This document shows, piece after piece, positions 27,911 through 37,132 of a stretch of DNA of 64,000 bases. The notes under the pieces are model-generated. The model was not told where the DNA came from and searched no databases. It was given only the letters and a program-made list of their open reading frames with translations. This stretch comes from Clostridiales bacterium (GTDB lineage Bacteria > Bacillota > Clostridia > Oscillospirales > Oscillospiraceae): positions 1 through 64,000 of the forward strand of contig JALERU010000061.1 of the NCBI GenBank assembly GCA_022764045.1, written 5' to 3'. The translations under genes and the position numbers were made by a program. Numbering within the stretch: position 1 is the stretch's first letter; each line of letters begins with the position of its first letter.

Positions 27911-29134
27911 TCAAACGATCTGAAACAGATAAAATTTCAAATACTCCGTCTCCGGCACCCCCCAGAGGATGGGGTGATCGGGGGCCTGCCGCCGGTCCTC
28001 GATCTGCCGGAGGGAGACGGCGGCGTCCGCCGCGGCCTCCCGGAGCATCTGGCAGAAGAGGGTGGGGGTCATAAAGTGGGAGCAGGAGCAGGTGGCCAGG
28101 TAACCGCCCCGAGGCAGGAGCTTCATGGCCTTCCGATTAATTTCCTTATAGCCCCGGTAGGCATTCTTCACCGTGGCGCCGCTTTTGGTGAAGGCGGGCG
28201 GGTCCAGGATGATGTAATCGTAGGGGTGTTTTTTCTCTTTGGCCAGGTCGGTGAGCAGGTCAAAAACGTCGGCCTGGAGGACGTCCACGTTGTCCAACCC
28301 ATTCCGGGCGGCGTTGCGCCGGGTGAGCTCCACGGCGTCCTTGGAGATATCCACGGCGGTGACGTGGGCGGCCCCGGCCTTGGCGCAGTTGAGGGCGAAG
28401 GCCCCGGTGTGGGTGCAGCAGTCCAGGATATGGCGGCCGGGGGCCAGGGCGGCGGCCGCCCGGCGGTTATATTTCTGGTCCAGGAAGAAGCCGGTCTTCT
28501 GGCCGCCCATGTAGTCCACATCATAGGAGATACCGTTTTCTACCAAGGTCACGTGGCCGTCCAGGTCGGTAGCCAGGCCGGGGAGGGGATAGAAGCCTTT
28601 CTCCCGTGGGAGGCCCTCCTTGTCTCGCAGGGCGGCCTCGTTGCGCTCATAAATGGCCCGGACTGAGACCCCGAAGCCGGCCAGCAGCTCCACCAGCAGG
28701 GGGTAGAGCAGCCCCTTGCGGACCTCCATCCCCAGGGAGAGGACCTCGGTGACCACAATGTCCCCGAAGAGATCCACCGTCAGCCCGGGGAACTGGTCGG
28801 CCTCTCCGAAGATCAGCCGGGAGCAGGCGAAGTCCGGCCCCATGACGGTTTTGCGGTAGTCCAGAGCGTATTGAAGCCGCCGCCGCCAAAAGGCCTCGTC
28901 GAAGCGGTCGTTGGTGTTCCGGGAGAGCAGCCGCACCCGGATCTTGGAGTGGTCGTTGATGACCCCAGCCCCCAGCCAGCGGCCCTTTTGGGTGACCACG
29001 TCCACAATGTCCCCGTTTTCATAGGGCCGGTCGGGGCCGGTGGTCTCCTCCCCATAGACCCAGGGATGCCCCGCCCGCAGGGACCGGGCGGCCTTTTCGT
29101 TGACGGTGAGGATGGGATAGGGACGTTCGGCCAT
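27911..29134 (-). CDS. rlmI: Class I SAM-dependent rRNA (cytosine-C5) methyltransferase, RlmI-like
   Basis: PUA-like N-terminus (AARSLRAGHPWVYGEE), GRHILDCCTHTGAFALNCAKAGA, DYIILDPPAFTKS, LATCSCSHFM. Confidence 0.88.
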   Translation of the reverse strand: MAERPYPILTVNEKAARSLRAGHPWVYGEETTGPDRPYENGDIVDVVTQKGRWLGAGVINDHSKIRVRLLSRNTNDRFDEAFWRRRLQYALDYRKTVMGPDFACSRLIFGEADQFPGLTVDLFGDIVVTEVLSLGMEVRKGLLYPLLVELLAGFGVSVRAIYERNEAALRDKEGLPREKGFYPLPGLATDLDGHVTLVENGISYDVDYMGGQKTGFFLDQKYNRRAAAALAPGRHILDCCTHTGAFALNCAKAGAAHVTAVDISKDAVELTRRNAARNGLDNVDVLQADVFDLLTDLAKEKKHPYDYIILDPPAFTKSGATVKNAYRGYKEINRKAMKLLPRGGYLATCSCSHFMTPTLFCQMLREAAADAAVSLRQIEDRRQAPDHPILWGVPETEYLKFYLFQIV

Positions 29135-29288
29135 GGCGTGGCCCTCCTTTGTGTTGCAGAAATCAGGCGGCCGCCTGGGACCGCCTGGGAAGTATGGCGT
29201 TATTATAGCCTCTTTTCTGCCTCAACGCAAGGGCATTGGCGCGGGGGGTTCGTGCGTCTGTTACCTACGCTGAGGGACCCTCCAGACT

Positions 29289-29463
29289 CGCCCTCATCCG
29301 ACCCGGCCTGCGGCCGGCCCACCTTCCCCCCCAGGGGAAGGCGATTGGCATAACCTGTATGGCTTACTGTAGAAAACTACCGTAGCAAAAACCCCAACGC
29401 AGCATAGCACGTAGGCTTCCCCTCGGGGGGAAGCTGGCACCGAAGGTGACTGATGAGGGGGCG
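29289..29463 (-). repeat. Dispersed TIR repeat, copy C1
   Basis: CGCCCTCATCCGACCCGGCC...GGTGACTGATGAGGGGGCG. Confidence 0.9.
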
Positions 29464-29496
29464 ATATGGTAGTGACGGTGGGTAGAAGAATCTCGT

Positions 29497-29650
29497 TGCC
29501 ACCTTCCCCCCAGGGGAAGGCGATTATTGGCAAACCCTGTGTGGCTTATTGTAGAAAAATACCGTAGCAATCACTCCGACGTAGCATAGCACGTTGGCTT
29601 CCCCCCCGGGGGGGGGGAAGCTGTCAGCGCAGCTGACTGATGAGGGGGCG
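29497..29650 (-). repeat. Dispersed TIR repeat, copy C2 (lacks one terminal arm)
   Basis: Starts directly at CCACCTTCCCCCCAGGGGAAGGCG; left TIR and GGCCGGCC hairpin missing. Confidence 0.85.
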
Positions 29651-29817
29651 ATGCGGAATACCGGCGGGTAGAAGAACTCCGCCCCTCAAAACCCGAAGAC
29701 CCGGCGAGAAAGGGAGGGAAATCCAGGAAGAAAAGAATTGCATTTCCCTATAGCTTTTTGCGAGAAAAGATGATACAATGTATTACATATTAGATAGATA
29801 AAGAGGGAGGCGGTACC

Positions 29818-30651
29818 ATGGCGCCAATTCGCTTGGTGGCTCTGGACCTGGACGGAACCTTGCTCAATGAGGAAAAGATCATCACGGAGGGGAACCTGGA
29901 AGCCCTGGCTGGGCTGCGGGCGGCGGGGGTCCTGATGGTGCCCGTCACCGGCCGGCCGGCCCAGGGCCTGCCCCGGCAGGTGCTAGAGCTGCCCGGCCTG
30001 CGCTATACCATCACCTCCAACGGGGCCACCATCCGGGACCTGGTCACTGGGGAAACCTTATTGGAAAAACACCTGGCGGCGGAAAAGGGCCTGGAGGTCC
30101 TGGCGGCCTGCGCGGAGTTTCCCATGATCCGGGAGGCCTTCCGGGAGGGGGTGGGCTACCTCTCCCAGGCCGATTACGACGCCCTGTGCGCCCGGTACGC
30201 AGGGACGGCCCTGCTGGACTATGTGCTGGACACCCGGCAAATTCTCCCCGGCACCGTGGAGGACTTTTTGCGGACAGACCCCCGGCCCATTGAGGAGCTT
30301 TTCTTCCTCACCGACAGCGTAGAGGCCAAGCTCCGCCTCCGGGAGCGGCTGTCGAAGGTCCAGGACATCGGCTTTGCCGACCCTTTCCCCCGGGACCTGG
30401 AGGTCATCGCCGGGGGCATTGACAAGGGGGAGGGGCTCCGTTTCCTGCTGGACCGCCTGGGGATCTCCCCCGAAGAGGTGCTGGCCATGGGGGACGGCGG
30501 CAGTGATATCCCCCTGCTCCAGGCCGCCGGCATCGGCGTGGCCATGGAAAACGCCACCGACGGCGTGAAAGCGGCAGCCGATTTTGTGACCACTTCCTGC
30601 GATCACGACGGCGTCGCTGCGGCATTAAAAAAGTTTGTGCCGGGCCTGTGA
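29818..30651 (+). CDS. Cof-type HAD-IIB family hydrolase
   Basis: LVALDLDGTLLNEEK, VPVTGRPAQG, TSNGA, AMGDGGSDIPLLQAAGIGVAMENATDGVKAAADFVT. Confidence 0.93.
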   Translation: MAPIRLVALDLDGTLLNEEKIITEGNLEALAGLRAAGVLMVPVTGRPAQGLPRQVLELPGLRYTITSNGATIRDLVTGETLLEKHLAAEKGLEVLAACAEFPMIREAFREGVGYLSQADYDALCARYAGTALLDYVLDTRQILPGTVEDFLRTDPRPIEELFFLTDSVEAKLRLRERLSKVQDIGFADPFPRDLEVIAGGIDKGEGLRFLLDRLGISPEEVLAMGDGGSDIPLLQAAGIGVAMENATDGVKAAADFVTTSCDHDGVAAALKKFVPGL

Positions 30652-30688
30652 AGCAGGTTTAACAGCAGGAGAGAAAAGAGGAATCGTT

Positions 30689-31546
30689 ATGCAGAAGATT
30701 ATTCTGGTGGCAGAGACCGGGTCCGACATCCCGGCAGACCTTGCCCGGCGCGAGGGAATTTACCTGGTGCCCATGCACGTAACCATGGGGGAGAAAACCC
30801 TGGACGACGGCGCGTTCCCCTCAGATGAGATTTGTGCCCATTATGACCGGACGGGAGAGCTTCCCAAAACCAGCGGCAGCACGCCGGAGGATTTCACAAA
30901 AATCTTCACCCAGATCCGGGCGGAGCATCCCCAAGCCGAAATTCTTCACCTGGCCTATTCCGCCTCCACCACTATGTCCTACCAGAGCGCCAAAGTGGCG
31001 GCCAAGGGCATGGAGGGAATCGTCAGCCTGGATACCAAGCACGTCTCCGCCGGCCAGGCGGCCATCGTGACCACCCTGGCGGCCTTTTTACGGGAGCATC
31101 CCGAGACCACCCTGGACCAGGCGGTCCAGAAGGCCCAGGAGCTCTGCCGGCGGGCACGGATGTGCTTTGTGCCCGACGACCTGGAATACCTCCGGGCCGG
31201 CGGACGGATCAGCAATGTGGTCTATTACTTAGGCGGGCGGCTGCTCCACCTCCATCCCCAGGTGGAGGTGCTGGAGGGCAACCTGGTGGCCACAAAAAAA
31301 TACCGGGGGAAGCTCAGCAAGGTGGTGGTGGAGCTCATCCAGGACTACACCCGGGAAAACAACCTGGACAGGGCCTGCCTGTGGCTGCTGTACACCACGG
31401 GCCTGCCCCAGGAAATCCAGCGGCTGGCCGAGGACACCGCCAGAGCCTGTGGCTTCGCTGAGATCCGCTGGCTGAAGGCCCAGGGGGTCATCACCACCCA
31501 CGGCGGCCCCAGCGCCATCGCCGTGGCGGGGTTTGCCCAGGGGTAA
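30689..31546 (+). CDS. DegV family fatty-acid-binding protein
   Basis: ILVAETGSDIPADLARREGIYLVPMHVTMGEKTLDDG...KTSGSTPEDF...YLRAGGRIS. Confidence 0.92.
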   Translation: MQKIILVAETGSDIPADLARREGIYLVPMHVTMGEKTLDDGAFPSDEICAHYDRTGELPKTSGSTPEDFTKIFTQIRAEHPQAEILHLAYSASTTMSYQSAKVAAKGMEGIVSLDTKHVSAGQAAIVTTLAAFLREHPETTLDQAVQKAQELCRRARMCFVPDDLEYLRAGGRISNVVYYLGGRLLHLHPQVEVLEGNLVATKKYRGKLSKVVVELIQDYTRENNLDRACLWLLYTTGLPQEIQRLAEDTARACGFAEIRWLKAQGVITTHGGPSAIAVAGFAQG

Positions 31547-31559
31547 AACCCATCACAGA

Positions 31560-31603
31560 GACAAAAACCCGGCCCGGAGCTGCTGCTCCGGGCCGGGTTT
31601 TTG
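31560..31603 (+). terminator. Terminator downstream of degV
   Basis: CAAAAACCCGGCCCGGAGCTGCTGCTCCGGGCCGGGTTTTTG. Confidence 0.85.
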
Positions 31604-31606
31604 GGG

Positions 31607-32152
31607 TTATGGCGTAGGGTCGAGGGGGAGAACCGCTCCCTCCTCCGGCATAGGCTCCTGGGCCCGGTCTGCCAGGGTGGGGACGTCCTCCTCCAAAGAG
31701 AAGGGGAGAGGATAGAGTTCCGCCTCCGTGGGCAGACGCGCGGGCCCTTCCACCAGGCGGCCGTGGAAGGGGAGCTCAGCCCGGAGGGGCGTGACAGAGG
31801 AGGGGCCGATCCCCGCCAACTGATAGAGGACGGCGCGGGCCTGCTCCGGGGAGACGGCGGGTGCTGTTTGCTCTTGGGGGAGCAGGACGGCGGGCAGGAC
31901 GACCGCCAGAGCCAGACAGGCGGCTGCCATCCACCGGGCGGCCCGGTGGGGAAGCCCTGGGCGGAACGCCTCCGGGTGGGCCTGCCGGAACCGGGTCCAC
32001 TCCTGGGCCGGGGAGAAGGAGACGGGCGCGGGTTCCAGTTGATCCAAAAGGGCGGCCAGCCGTTGGGGGGTGGTCTCCTCCTGAAACAGGGTGGACTCCA
32101 AGATGAGCTGCCGCTCCAGGGGGGGCAGGGAAGCATGGGACATAACAATCAC
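31607..32152 (-). CDS. Small membrane protein, likely anti-sigma partner
   Basis: Overlaps the sigma gene by 4 bp; one central TM (AAACLALAVVLPAVLL). Confidence 0.6.
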   Translation of the reverse strand: MIVMSHASLPPLERQLILESTLFQEETTPQRLAALLDQLEPAPVSFSPAQEWTRFRQAHPEAFRPGLPHRAARWMAAACLALAVVLPAVLLPQEQTAPAVSPEQARAVLYQLAGIGPSSVTPLRAELPFHGRLVEGPARLPTEAELYPLPFSLEEDVPTLADRAQEPMPEEGAVLPLDPTP

Positions 32153-32655
32153 CTCGCAGTGGGAAAGCCGGGAGAGTTGGACAACAGGGCCCGGCAGCGT
32201 TGTTTGGCCCGGGCCAGCCAGGTGCCGCAGGTGGAGACGGGGACCCCCAGCCGGTCCGCCAGCTCCTGGTAGGACAGGCCCTCCTCATAATAAAGGAGGA
32301 GGACCTCCCGCTCCCGGGGGGAGAGCTGGGCGGGCAGGACCTCGGCCAGGCCCAGGGAGGGAGGCGGCTGGGGCAGGGGATGTTCCCTGAGTTCTTCCAG
32401 GGGAAGGGCCTTACGCTCCTTTTCCAGGCGGGCAAACTCGTGGCTCAGCTCGTAATTCAGGGCGCGCAGCAGCCAGGCCCAGGGGTTTTCATGGGTCCGG
32501 AGAAGGGAGACCTTCTCCGATGCGGCCAGGAAAACGCTGTGGACCAGATCCCTCGCCCGGTCTGGGTCGCCCAGCCGGTACCGGGCCACGCGGTAAAGGG
32601 TCTCCGCGTGGGTCATATATAAGGTATGAAGCCATTTGGCCTCGGATCGTTTCAC
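32149..32655 (-). CDS. ECF-type RNA polymerase sigma factor
   Basis: DRARDLVHSVFLAASEK region 2; LSPREREVLLLYYEEGLSYQELADRLGVPVSTCGTWLARAKQR region 4; GTG start (ORF track extends to 32685). Confidence 0.88.
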   Translation of the reverse strand: MKRSEAKWLHTLYMTHAETLYRVARYRLGDPDRARDLVHSVFLAASEKVSLLRTHENPWAWLLRALNYELSHEFARLEKERKALPLEELREHPLPQPPPSLGLAEVLPAQLSPREREVLLLYYEEGLSYQELADRLGVPVSTCGTWLARAKQRCRALLSNSPGFPTAR

Positions 32656-32757
32656 GGGGGACCCCCTTTCTGTTGACGGCGTCAAGACGCGCTCCTATGA
32701 AAGTAACACGAAAAAGGGGTAAAATTATTTCAGCTCCGGCAAATTTTTTATGGAAAG

Positions 32758-32793
32758 AGGCAAAGGCCCCAGAGCGACGCTCTGGGGCCTTCC
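32758..32793 (-). terminator. Terminator of the pyridoxamine kinase-like gene
   Basis: AAAGGCCCCAGAGCGACGCTCTGGGGCCTT hairpin. Confidence 0.65.
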
Positions 32794-32828
32794 CGCAGGA
32801 ATGAAAGGAAAAAGGGTAACGTACGAAA

Positions 32829-33668
32829 TTAACGGCCCAGGCTGTGCACCAGCATAGGGATAGCGGCCTCGAAGCTGACGCCGTACCAGCGGGCCTCGGG
32901 GTCCTTCTGGGTTTCCCGGATGCACTCCAGGGTGTAGTCCACGGCCACCTTCAGGGCGCCGGTGAGATCCTTGCCGTTCATGAGGGCCCCCACGCAGGCG
33001 GAGGCGAAGACGTCGCCGGTGCCGTGGAACTGAACGGGAAGTTTTTCGTTGAAGTAGCTGGCGTAGGTGTCGGTGACAGAGTCGTAAGCCATGGCGCCGA
33101 TCTTGCCCTCCTCAAAGCTCATGCCGGTGAGCACGGCGGTGCGGCAGCCCAGGCCGGTGAGCTTCTTGAGCACGTCCTGAATATAAGCCTCGTCATAGTT
33201 CTCGCCCACGTAGTCGATGCCCAGCATGAAGGAGGCCTCGGTGAGGTTGGGGACGATCACATCGGCCTTGCCGCAGAGCTTGCCCATCTCCAGGGCGAAC
33301 TCGGGGGTAAAGCCGGGGTAGAGGACGCCGTTGTCGGCCATGGCAGGGTCCACATAGACCAGGGTGCCGTCGCCGCCGAAGCGGTCGAAGAACTTGCCCA
33401 CCAGGTCGATCTGCTCAAAGGAGCCCAGGTAGCCGGTGTAGATGGCGTCGAAGGTGATGCCCTCCTTTTCCCAGTGGTCGGCGATGGGGTTCACCTCCTG
33501 GGTCAGGTCGTGGAAGGTAAAGCCCTTGAAACCGCCGGTGTGGGTGGAGAGCACCGCCGTGGGGACCACGCAGGTCTCCACGCCCATGGCGGAGATGATG
33601 GGCAGGGCAACGGTCAAGGAACACTTTCCCAGACAGGAAATATCTTGAATGGAAACGACACGCTTCAT
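32829..33668 (-). CDS. pdxY: Pyridoxal/pyridoxamine kinase family protein
   Basis: VVSIQDISCLGKCSLTVALPIISAMGVETCVVPTAVLSTHTGGF; FHGTGDVFASACVGALMNG ATP/anion-hole motif. Confidence 0.85.
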   Translation of the reverse strand: MKRVVSIQDISCLGKCSLTVALPIISAMGVETCVVPTAVLSTHTGGFKGFTFHDLTQEVNPIADHWEKEGITFDAIYTGYLGSFEQIDLVGKFFDRFGGDGTLVYVDPAMADNGVLYPGFTPEFALEMGKLCGKADVIVPNLTEASFMLGIDYVGENYDEAYIQDVLKKLTGLGCRTAVLTGMSFEEGKIGAMAYDSVTDTYASYFNEKLPVQFHGTGDVFASACVGALMNGKDLTGALKVAVDYTLECIRETQKDPEARWYGVSFEAAIPMLVHSLGR

Positions 33669-33819
33669 AGTAAAAAATCCTCCTTGTGTGGGGCGGGGCG
33701 CATCCGCCCGGTTCCGATGGGCGGTTTTCGCCGCCGATAGACATAGCCTACCACAGAACTGGCCTTGTGGCTATGACCAATCCTGTTTTATTTGGCATGG
33801 TCAGATCGAAAAAGGGACC

Positions 33820-33857
33820 AAAAAAGCCTTTCGGGGGTGACCCGAAAGGCTTTTTTG
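33820..33857. terminator. Bidirectional-looking terminator hairpin
   Basis: AAAAAAGCCTTTCGGGGGTGACCCGAAAGGCTTTTTT. Confidence 0.7.
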
Positions 33858-34279
33858 GTGAGTAATAATGGAAGGATTTATGTCAGTCGCGCTGTGGAAA
33901 AGAAGGAAGGAACCACAGGCGAACGGTCGCATAAGAAAATAGTTGCAAGAAATAGTGCAAATCAGGGGGGAACTCTTTGTAGACAAAGGAACATTCCCTC
34001 TCTTGAGGACGACGCTATTATCTAAGATTTTTTTTGAAACGTCAAGAGGTTTTTTGAATATAAAATGGAATAAAAAAGATACATGTGTTGTTTGATATGC
34101 TGCATACGACGGAAAAAATTACAGCAAAAAAAGGGGAAACTGTGGAAAAGCAACAGAAAAATCAGGGGAAAATGTGCAAGGGGGGAGGAGGGCGGATGCA
34201 AGAAATGGCAGGCAATCCATAAAAAATACCGCCGGCAGGCCTGGCCTGCCGGCGGCGGGGAGGAAGGTAAAAAACAAGG

Positions 34280-34612
34280 TTACGCAGGACGGACCACCAG
34301 ACGCTGGATTTCGCCGTCCTCGCTGAAATCCCGGATGGTCGCCACGGCCCGGATGTGGTAACCGTTGTACACGGCGTAGTAATAGGCCTGGGTGTCGCTG
34401 ACGATGAGGGGATCGGTGATCTCAAACTTGCGGAAGATGAAGCGGTTGCGGAAGAACATGTCGATGCCCTCGGGGCCGTAGGCCTGGAAGGGAGGCTGCC
34501 CGGCGTCCTTGGGGCAGTAGTCCACAAGAATGGCGGTGGGGGAGAAGAGCTTGCTCAGGGCCACGGAGTCCTGGTTGAGCATGGCCTGTACATACTGCTT
34601 AATCAAAGTCAT
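34280..34612 (-). CDS. NTF2/SnoaL-like small protein
   Basis: 110 aa, MTLIKQYVQAMLNQDSVALSKLFSPTAILVDYCPKDAG...YNGYHIRAVATIRDF: SnoaL-like cone-fold pattern; 11 nt downstream of the SDR gene. Confidence 0.6.
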   Translation of the reverse strand: MTLIKQYVQAMLNQDSVALSKLFSPTAILVDYCPKDAGQPPFQAYGPEGIDMFFRNRFIFRKFEITDPLIVSDTQAYYYAVYNGYHIRAVATIRDFSEDGEIQRLVVRPA

Positions 34613-34623
34613 GGGTGACCTCC

Positions 34624-35424
34624 TTAATAGACTTTCTCAGAGTTGAGAAGGGCGTCGGTGCCGCCGTCCACAAACATCACGTTGCCGTTGACCCCGTGGG
34701 CCAGGGGAGAGACCAGGAAGACGATGGCGTTGGCGATGTCTTCGGGGACCATCAGCTCGTCGGTGCCGTAGTTGATGGGGATGGGCAGAGCGGCCAGGGC
34801 GGCCTTGGCGCTGGAGCTCATGGTGGCGGTCATGGGGGTGGAGACGTTGCCGGGGGCCACGGCGTTGATGCGCACCCCGTTGGCGGCCCAGGAGGCCGAC
34901 ACCCGGCGGACCCAGCGGGCCAGGGCGTATTTGGTGGTAACATAAATGCTGTTGCCCACAGACAGATCGCTGTCGTCGAACTTCTCAATGATGTTCAGGA
35001 TGCGCTCCTCGTTGATGGGCCTGGTCTGACTGTAATTGAGCATGTCCACCAGGTCCATCCGGGCCGCGCCCTGGGAAATGGTGTTGGAGGAGGTGACCAC
35101 GCAGCTGCCTCCCTTTTTCTTCAGCAGGTCAAACAGACCGTGGGCCAGGTTGGTGGCGCCGAAATAGTTCAGGCTGATGATGAGCTTCAGGTTTCCACAG
35201 GCCCCGGAGACGCCGGCGTTGCAGCACAGGCCGTCGATCCCCTCGGGGTAGCGGGCGTGGATCTCCCGGATGACCTCATCCCGGCCCGCTCTGGTGGCCA
35301 GGTTGGCGCAAATGTCGCTGTCCTTCAAATCCACGTTAATGACCTCATGGCCTTGCTCCCGCAAAATCTCGACGGTTTTGCCGCCGATGCCGCCGGAGCC
35401 GCCGGTTACAACATAAACTCCCAT
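34624..35424 (-). CDS. SDR family oxidoreductase, 3-alpha-hydroxysteroid dehydrogenase-like
   Basis: [13 protein letters not shown] (TGxxxGxG), [11 protein letters not shown] (YxxxK), [27 protein letters not shown]; resembles Comamonas testosteroni 3-alpha-HSD as recalled. Confidence 0.85.
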   Translation of the reverse strand: MGVYVVTGGSGGIGGKTVEILREQGHEVINVDLKDSDICANLATRAGRDEVIREIHARYPEGIDGLCCNAGVSGACGNLKLIISLNYFGATNLAHGLFDLLKKKGGSCVVTSSNTISQGAARMDLVDMLNYSQTRPINEERILNIIEKFDDSDLSVGNSIYVTTKYALARWVRRVSASWAANGVRINAVAPGNVSTPMTATMSSSAKAALAALPIPINYGTDELMVPEDIANAIVFLVSPLAHGVNGNVMFVDGGTDALLNSEKVY

Positions 35425-35719
35425 AATCGTTTCCTCCTTATGGTAAGATAATTAAAACAGTATCCTAAAGTAAAGATTGCCACAATTATGGAGAAATTAT
35501 GCGAAAAGGTCAAGGCGGGAAATCCACAAAAATGGACGGGGTACGCCCGGAGAATTCTGGATGGGAACGCCAAAATCTGCCCGTGTCAAGAGGAAAAATG
35601 TCCGTTACAGACGGATTTTCTGCCGGAATTGTGGGAAAAGGCAATGGGCTTCCCGCCGTTGCAACGGCGGGGGGAGTGTGGTAAAATAGGAGCAAATTAA
35701 TCGGAAAGAAGGAATTTTT

Positions 35720-36076
35720 GTGGAACAAACCATTCTGGATTATGTGGTGGAAAAGACCCGCGCCCTGATGGCGGCGGAGACCTGCAGCAGCGAGGCCAAG
35801 CAGGCCGCCCAAGCCTGGCTGGACGCCGTAGGCACCGATAGAGAGCGGGAAGAGACCGGAACGTACCTCCAGGAGCTGGAGGAGGACGTTGTCACCATCG
35901 ACGAGCTCATTGCCTTTGCCGAGTCTGCGGCGGGCAAGGGCGTTTTCGGCGAAGGCGCGGCCAAGGTGTCCCAGCAGGCCCGTCAGGCCAAACAGGCGGG
36001 AGCGAAATACTGCTTCTGCCCGGCCTGCACCGCGGCGGCGGCCATTTTGGAGAAGAAGGACCTCCTGCTGAAGTAA
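35720..36076 (+). CDS. Small conserved protein with CFCPACTAA motif; homologues often carry a dubious 'Hsp90' label
   Basis: GTG start after GAAGGA; EQTILDYVVEKTRALMAAETCSSEAKQAAQAWLDAVGTDREREE...AKYCFCPACTAAAAILEKKDLLLK. Confidence 0.7.
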   Translation: MEQTILDYVVEKTRALMAAETCSSEAKQAAQAWLDAVGTDREREETGTYLQELEEDVVTIDELIAFAESAAGKGVFGEGAAKVSQQARQAKQAGAKYCFCPACTAAAAILEKKDLLLK

Positions 36077-36078
36077 GA

Positions 36079-36138
36079 TGAGCCGGCCGCGTGTGCGCAG
36101 CACACGGGTTTCTTGAGGAAAGGATTGCATCGAGAAAC
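36079..36138 (-). repeat. Degenerate triloop-hairpin element Z
   Basis: Minus strand: GTTTCTCGATGCAATCCTTTCCTCAAGAAAC / GTGTGC-TGC-GCACAC / GGCTCAT; hairpin 3 lost. Confidence 0.55.
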
Positions 36139-36167
36139 AGGATCAGAGGTCACGGAAGAGGAAGCGA

Positions 36168-36240
36168 CCCTGTGTGGCTTATGTAGAAAACTACCGTAGC
36201 AAAAACCCCAACGCAGCATAGCTGACTGATGAGGGGGCGA
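36168..36240 (-). repeat. Dispersed TIR repeat, copy D1 (internally deleted fragment)
   Basis: CCCTGTGTGGCTTATGTAGAAAACTACCGTAGCAAAAACCCCAACGCAGCATAGCTGACTGATGAGGGGGCG. Confidence 0.85.
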
Positions 36241-36324
36241 TTTCGGAGTGACGGCGGGTAGAGGAATCCCGTTGCCACTTTGGGCGGGTGCGTCTATTAC
36301 CAACGCCGAGGAATCCTCAAGGCT

Positions 36325-36502
36325 CGCCCTCATCCGACCCGGCCTGCGGCCGGCCCACCTTCCCCCCCAGGGGAAGGCGATTGGCAAGCCCTGCATGGCT
36401 CACTGTAGAAAACTACCGTAGTTAATAACTCCAACGTATCGTAGTAGCGTAGGCTTCCCCTCGGGGGGAAGCTGTCAGCGGAGCTGACTGATGAGGGGGC
36501 GA
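36325..36502 (-). repeat. Dispersed TIR repeat, copy D2
   Basis: CGCCCTCATCCGACCCGGCC...GAGCTGACTGATGAGGGGGCG. Confidence 0.9.
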
Positions 36503-36579
36503 TTTCGTAGTAACGGTGGGTAGAAAAATCCCGTTGCCACCTTGAACGATCCCCCTGTGCGCGAAGGAGGCGCAAACCA

Positions 36580-37128
36580 ATGATCGAAGAAATGTTAGCC
36601 TACAACAAAAAGTTCGTAGAAGAAAAGATGTATGAGCAGTACGCTACCAGCAAGTATCCCAACAAGAAGATCGCCATTCTCACCTGCATGGATACCCGGC
36701 TGGTGGAGCTGCTGCCCGCGGCCCTGGGCCTGAAAAACGGGGATGTGAAGATCATCAAAAACGCCGGGGGCGTGGTGACCAACCCCTTCGGCAGCGTCAT
36801 TCGCTCGCTGCTGGTGGCCATCATCGAGCTGGGAGTGGAGGAGATCATGGTCATCGGCCACACCGACTGCGGCGTGCAGCACATCGACAGCGAGATGATG
36901 ATCGGCCACATGAAGGCCCGGGGGATCTCCCAGGAGTCCATCGACCTGATGAAATACTGCGGCATCGACTTTGAAAGCTGGCTGGCGGGCTTCGACACCG
37001 TGGAGCAGTCGGTGACCGACACCGTGAACACCATCCGCAACCACCCCCTCATGCCCCAGGACATCCGCGTGGGCGGCTACGTCATCGACACGGAGACCGG
37101 CGCCCTGACCACCGTGTGCAAGGCGTAA
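36580..37128 (+). CDS. Beta-class carbonic anhydrase
   Basis: AILTCMDTRL (CxDxR), VIGHTDCG (HxxC), KNAGGVVTN. Confidence 0.93.
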   Translation: MIEEMLAYNKKFVEEKMYEQYATSKYPNKKIAILTCMDTRLVELLPAALGLKNGDVKIIKNAGGVVTNPFGSVIRSLLVAIIELGVEEIMVIGHTDCGVQHIDSEMMIGHMKARGISQESIDLMKYCGIDFESWLAGFDTVEQSVTDTVNTIRNHPLMPQDIRVGGYVIDTETGALTTVCKA

Positions 37129-37132
37129 CGAC

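Noticed and set aside
33792-34361. Small ORFs 33792-34025, 34083-34361
   Set aside because: AT-rich intergenic/terminator sequence, no SD or recognisable protein pattern.
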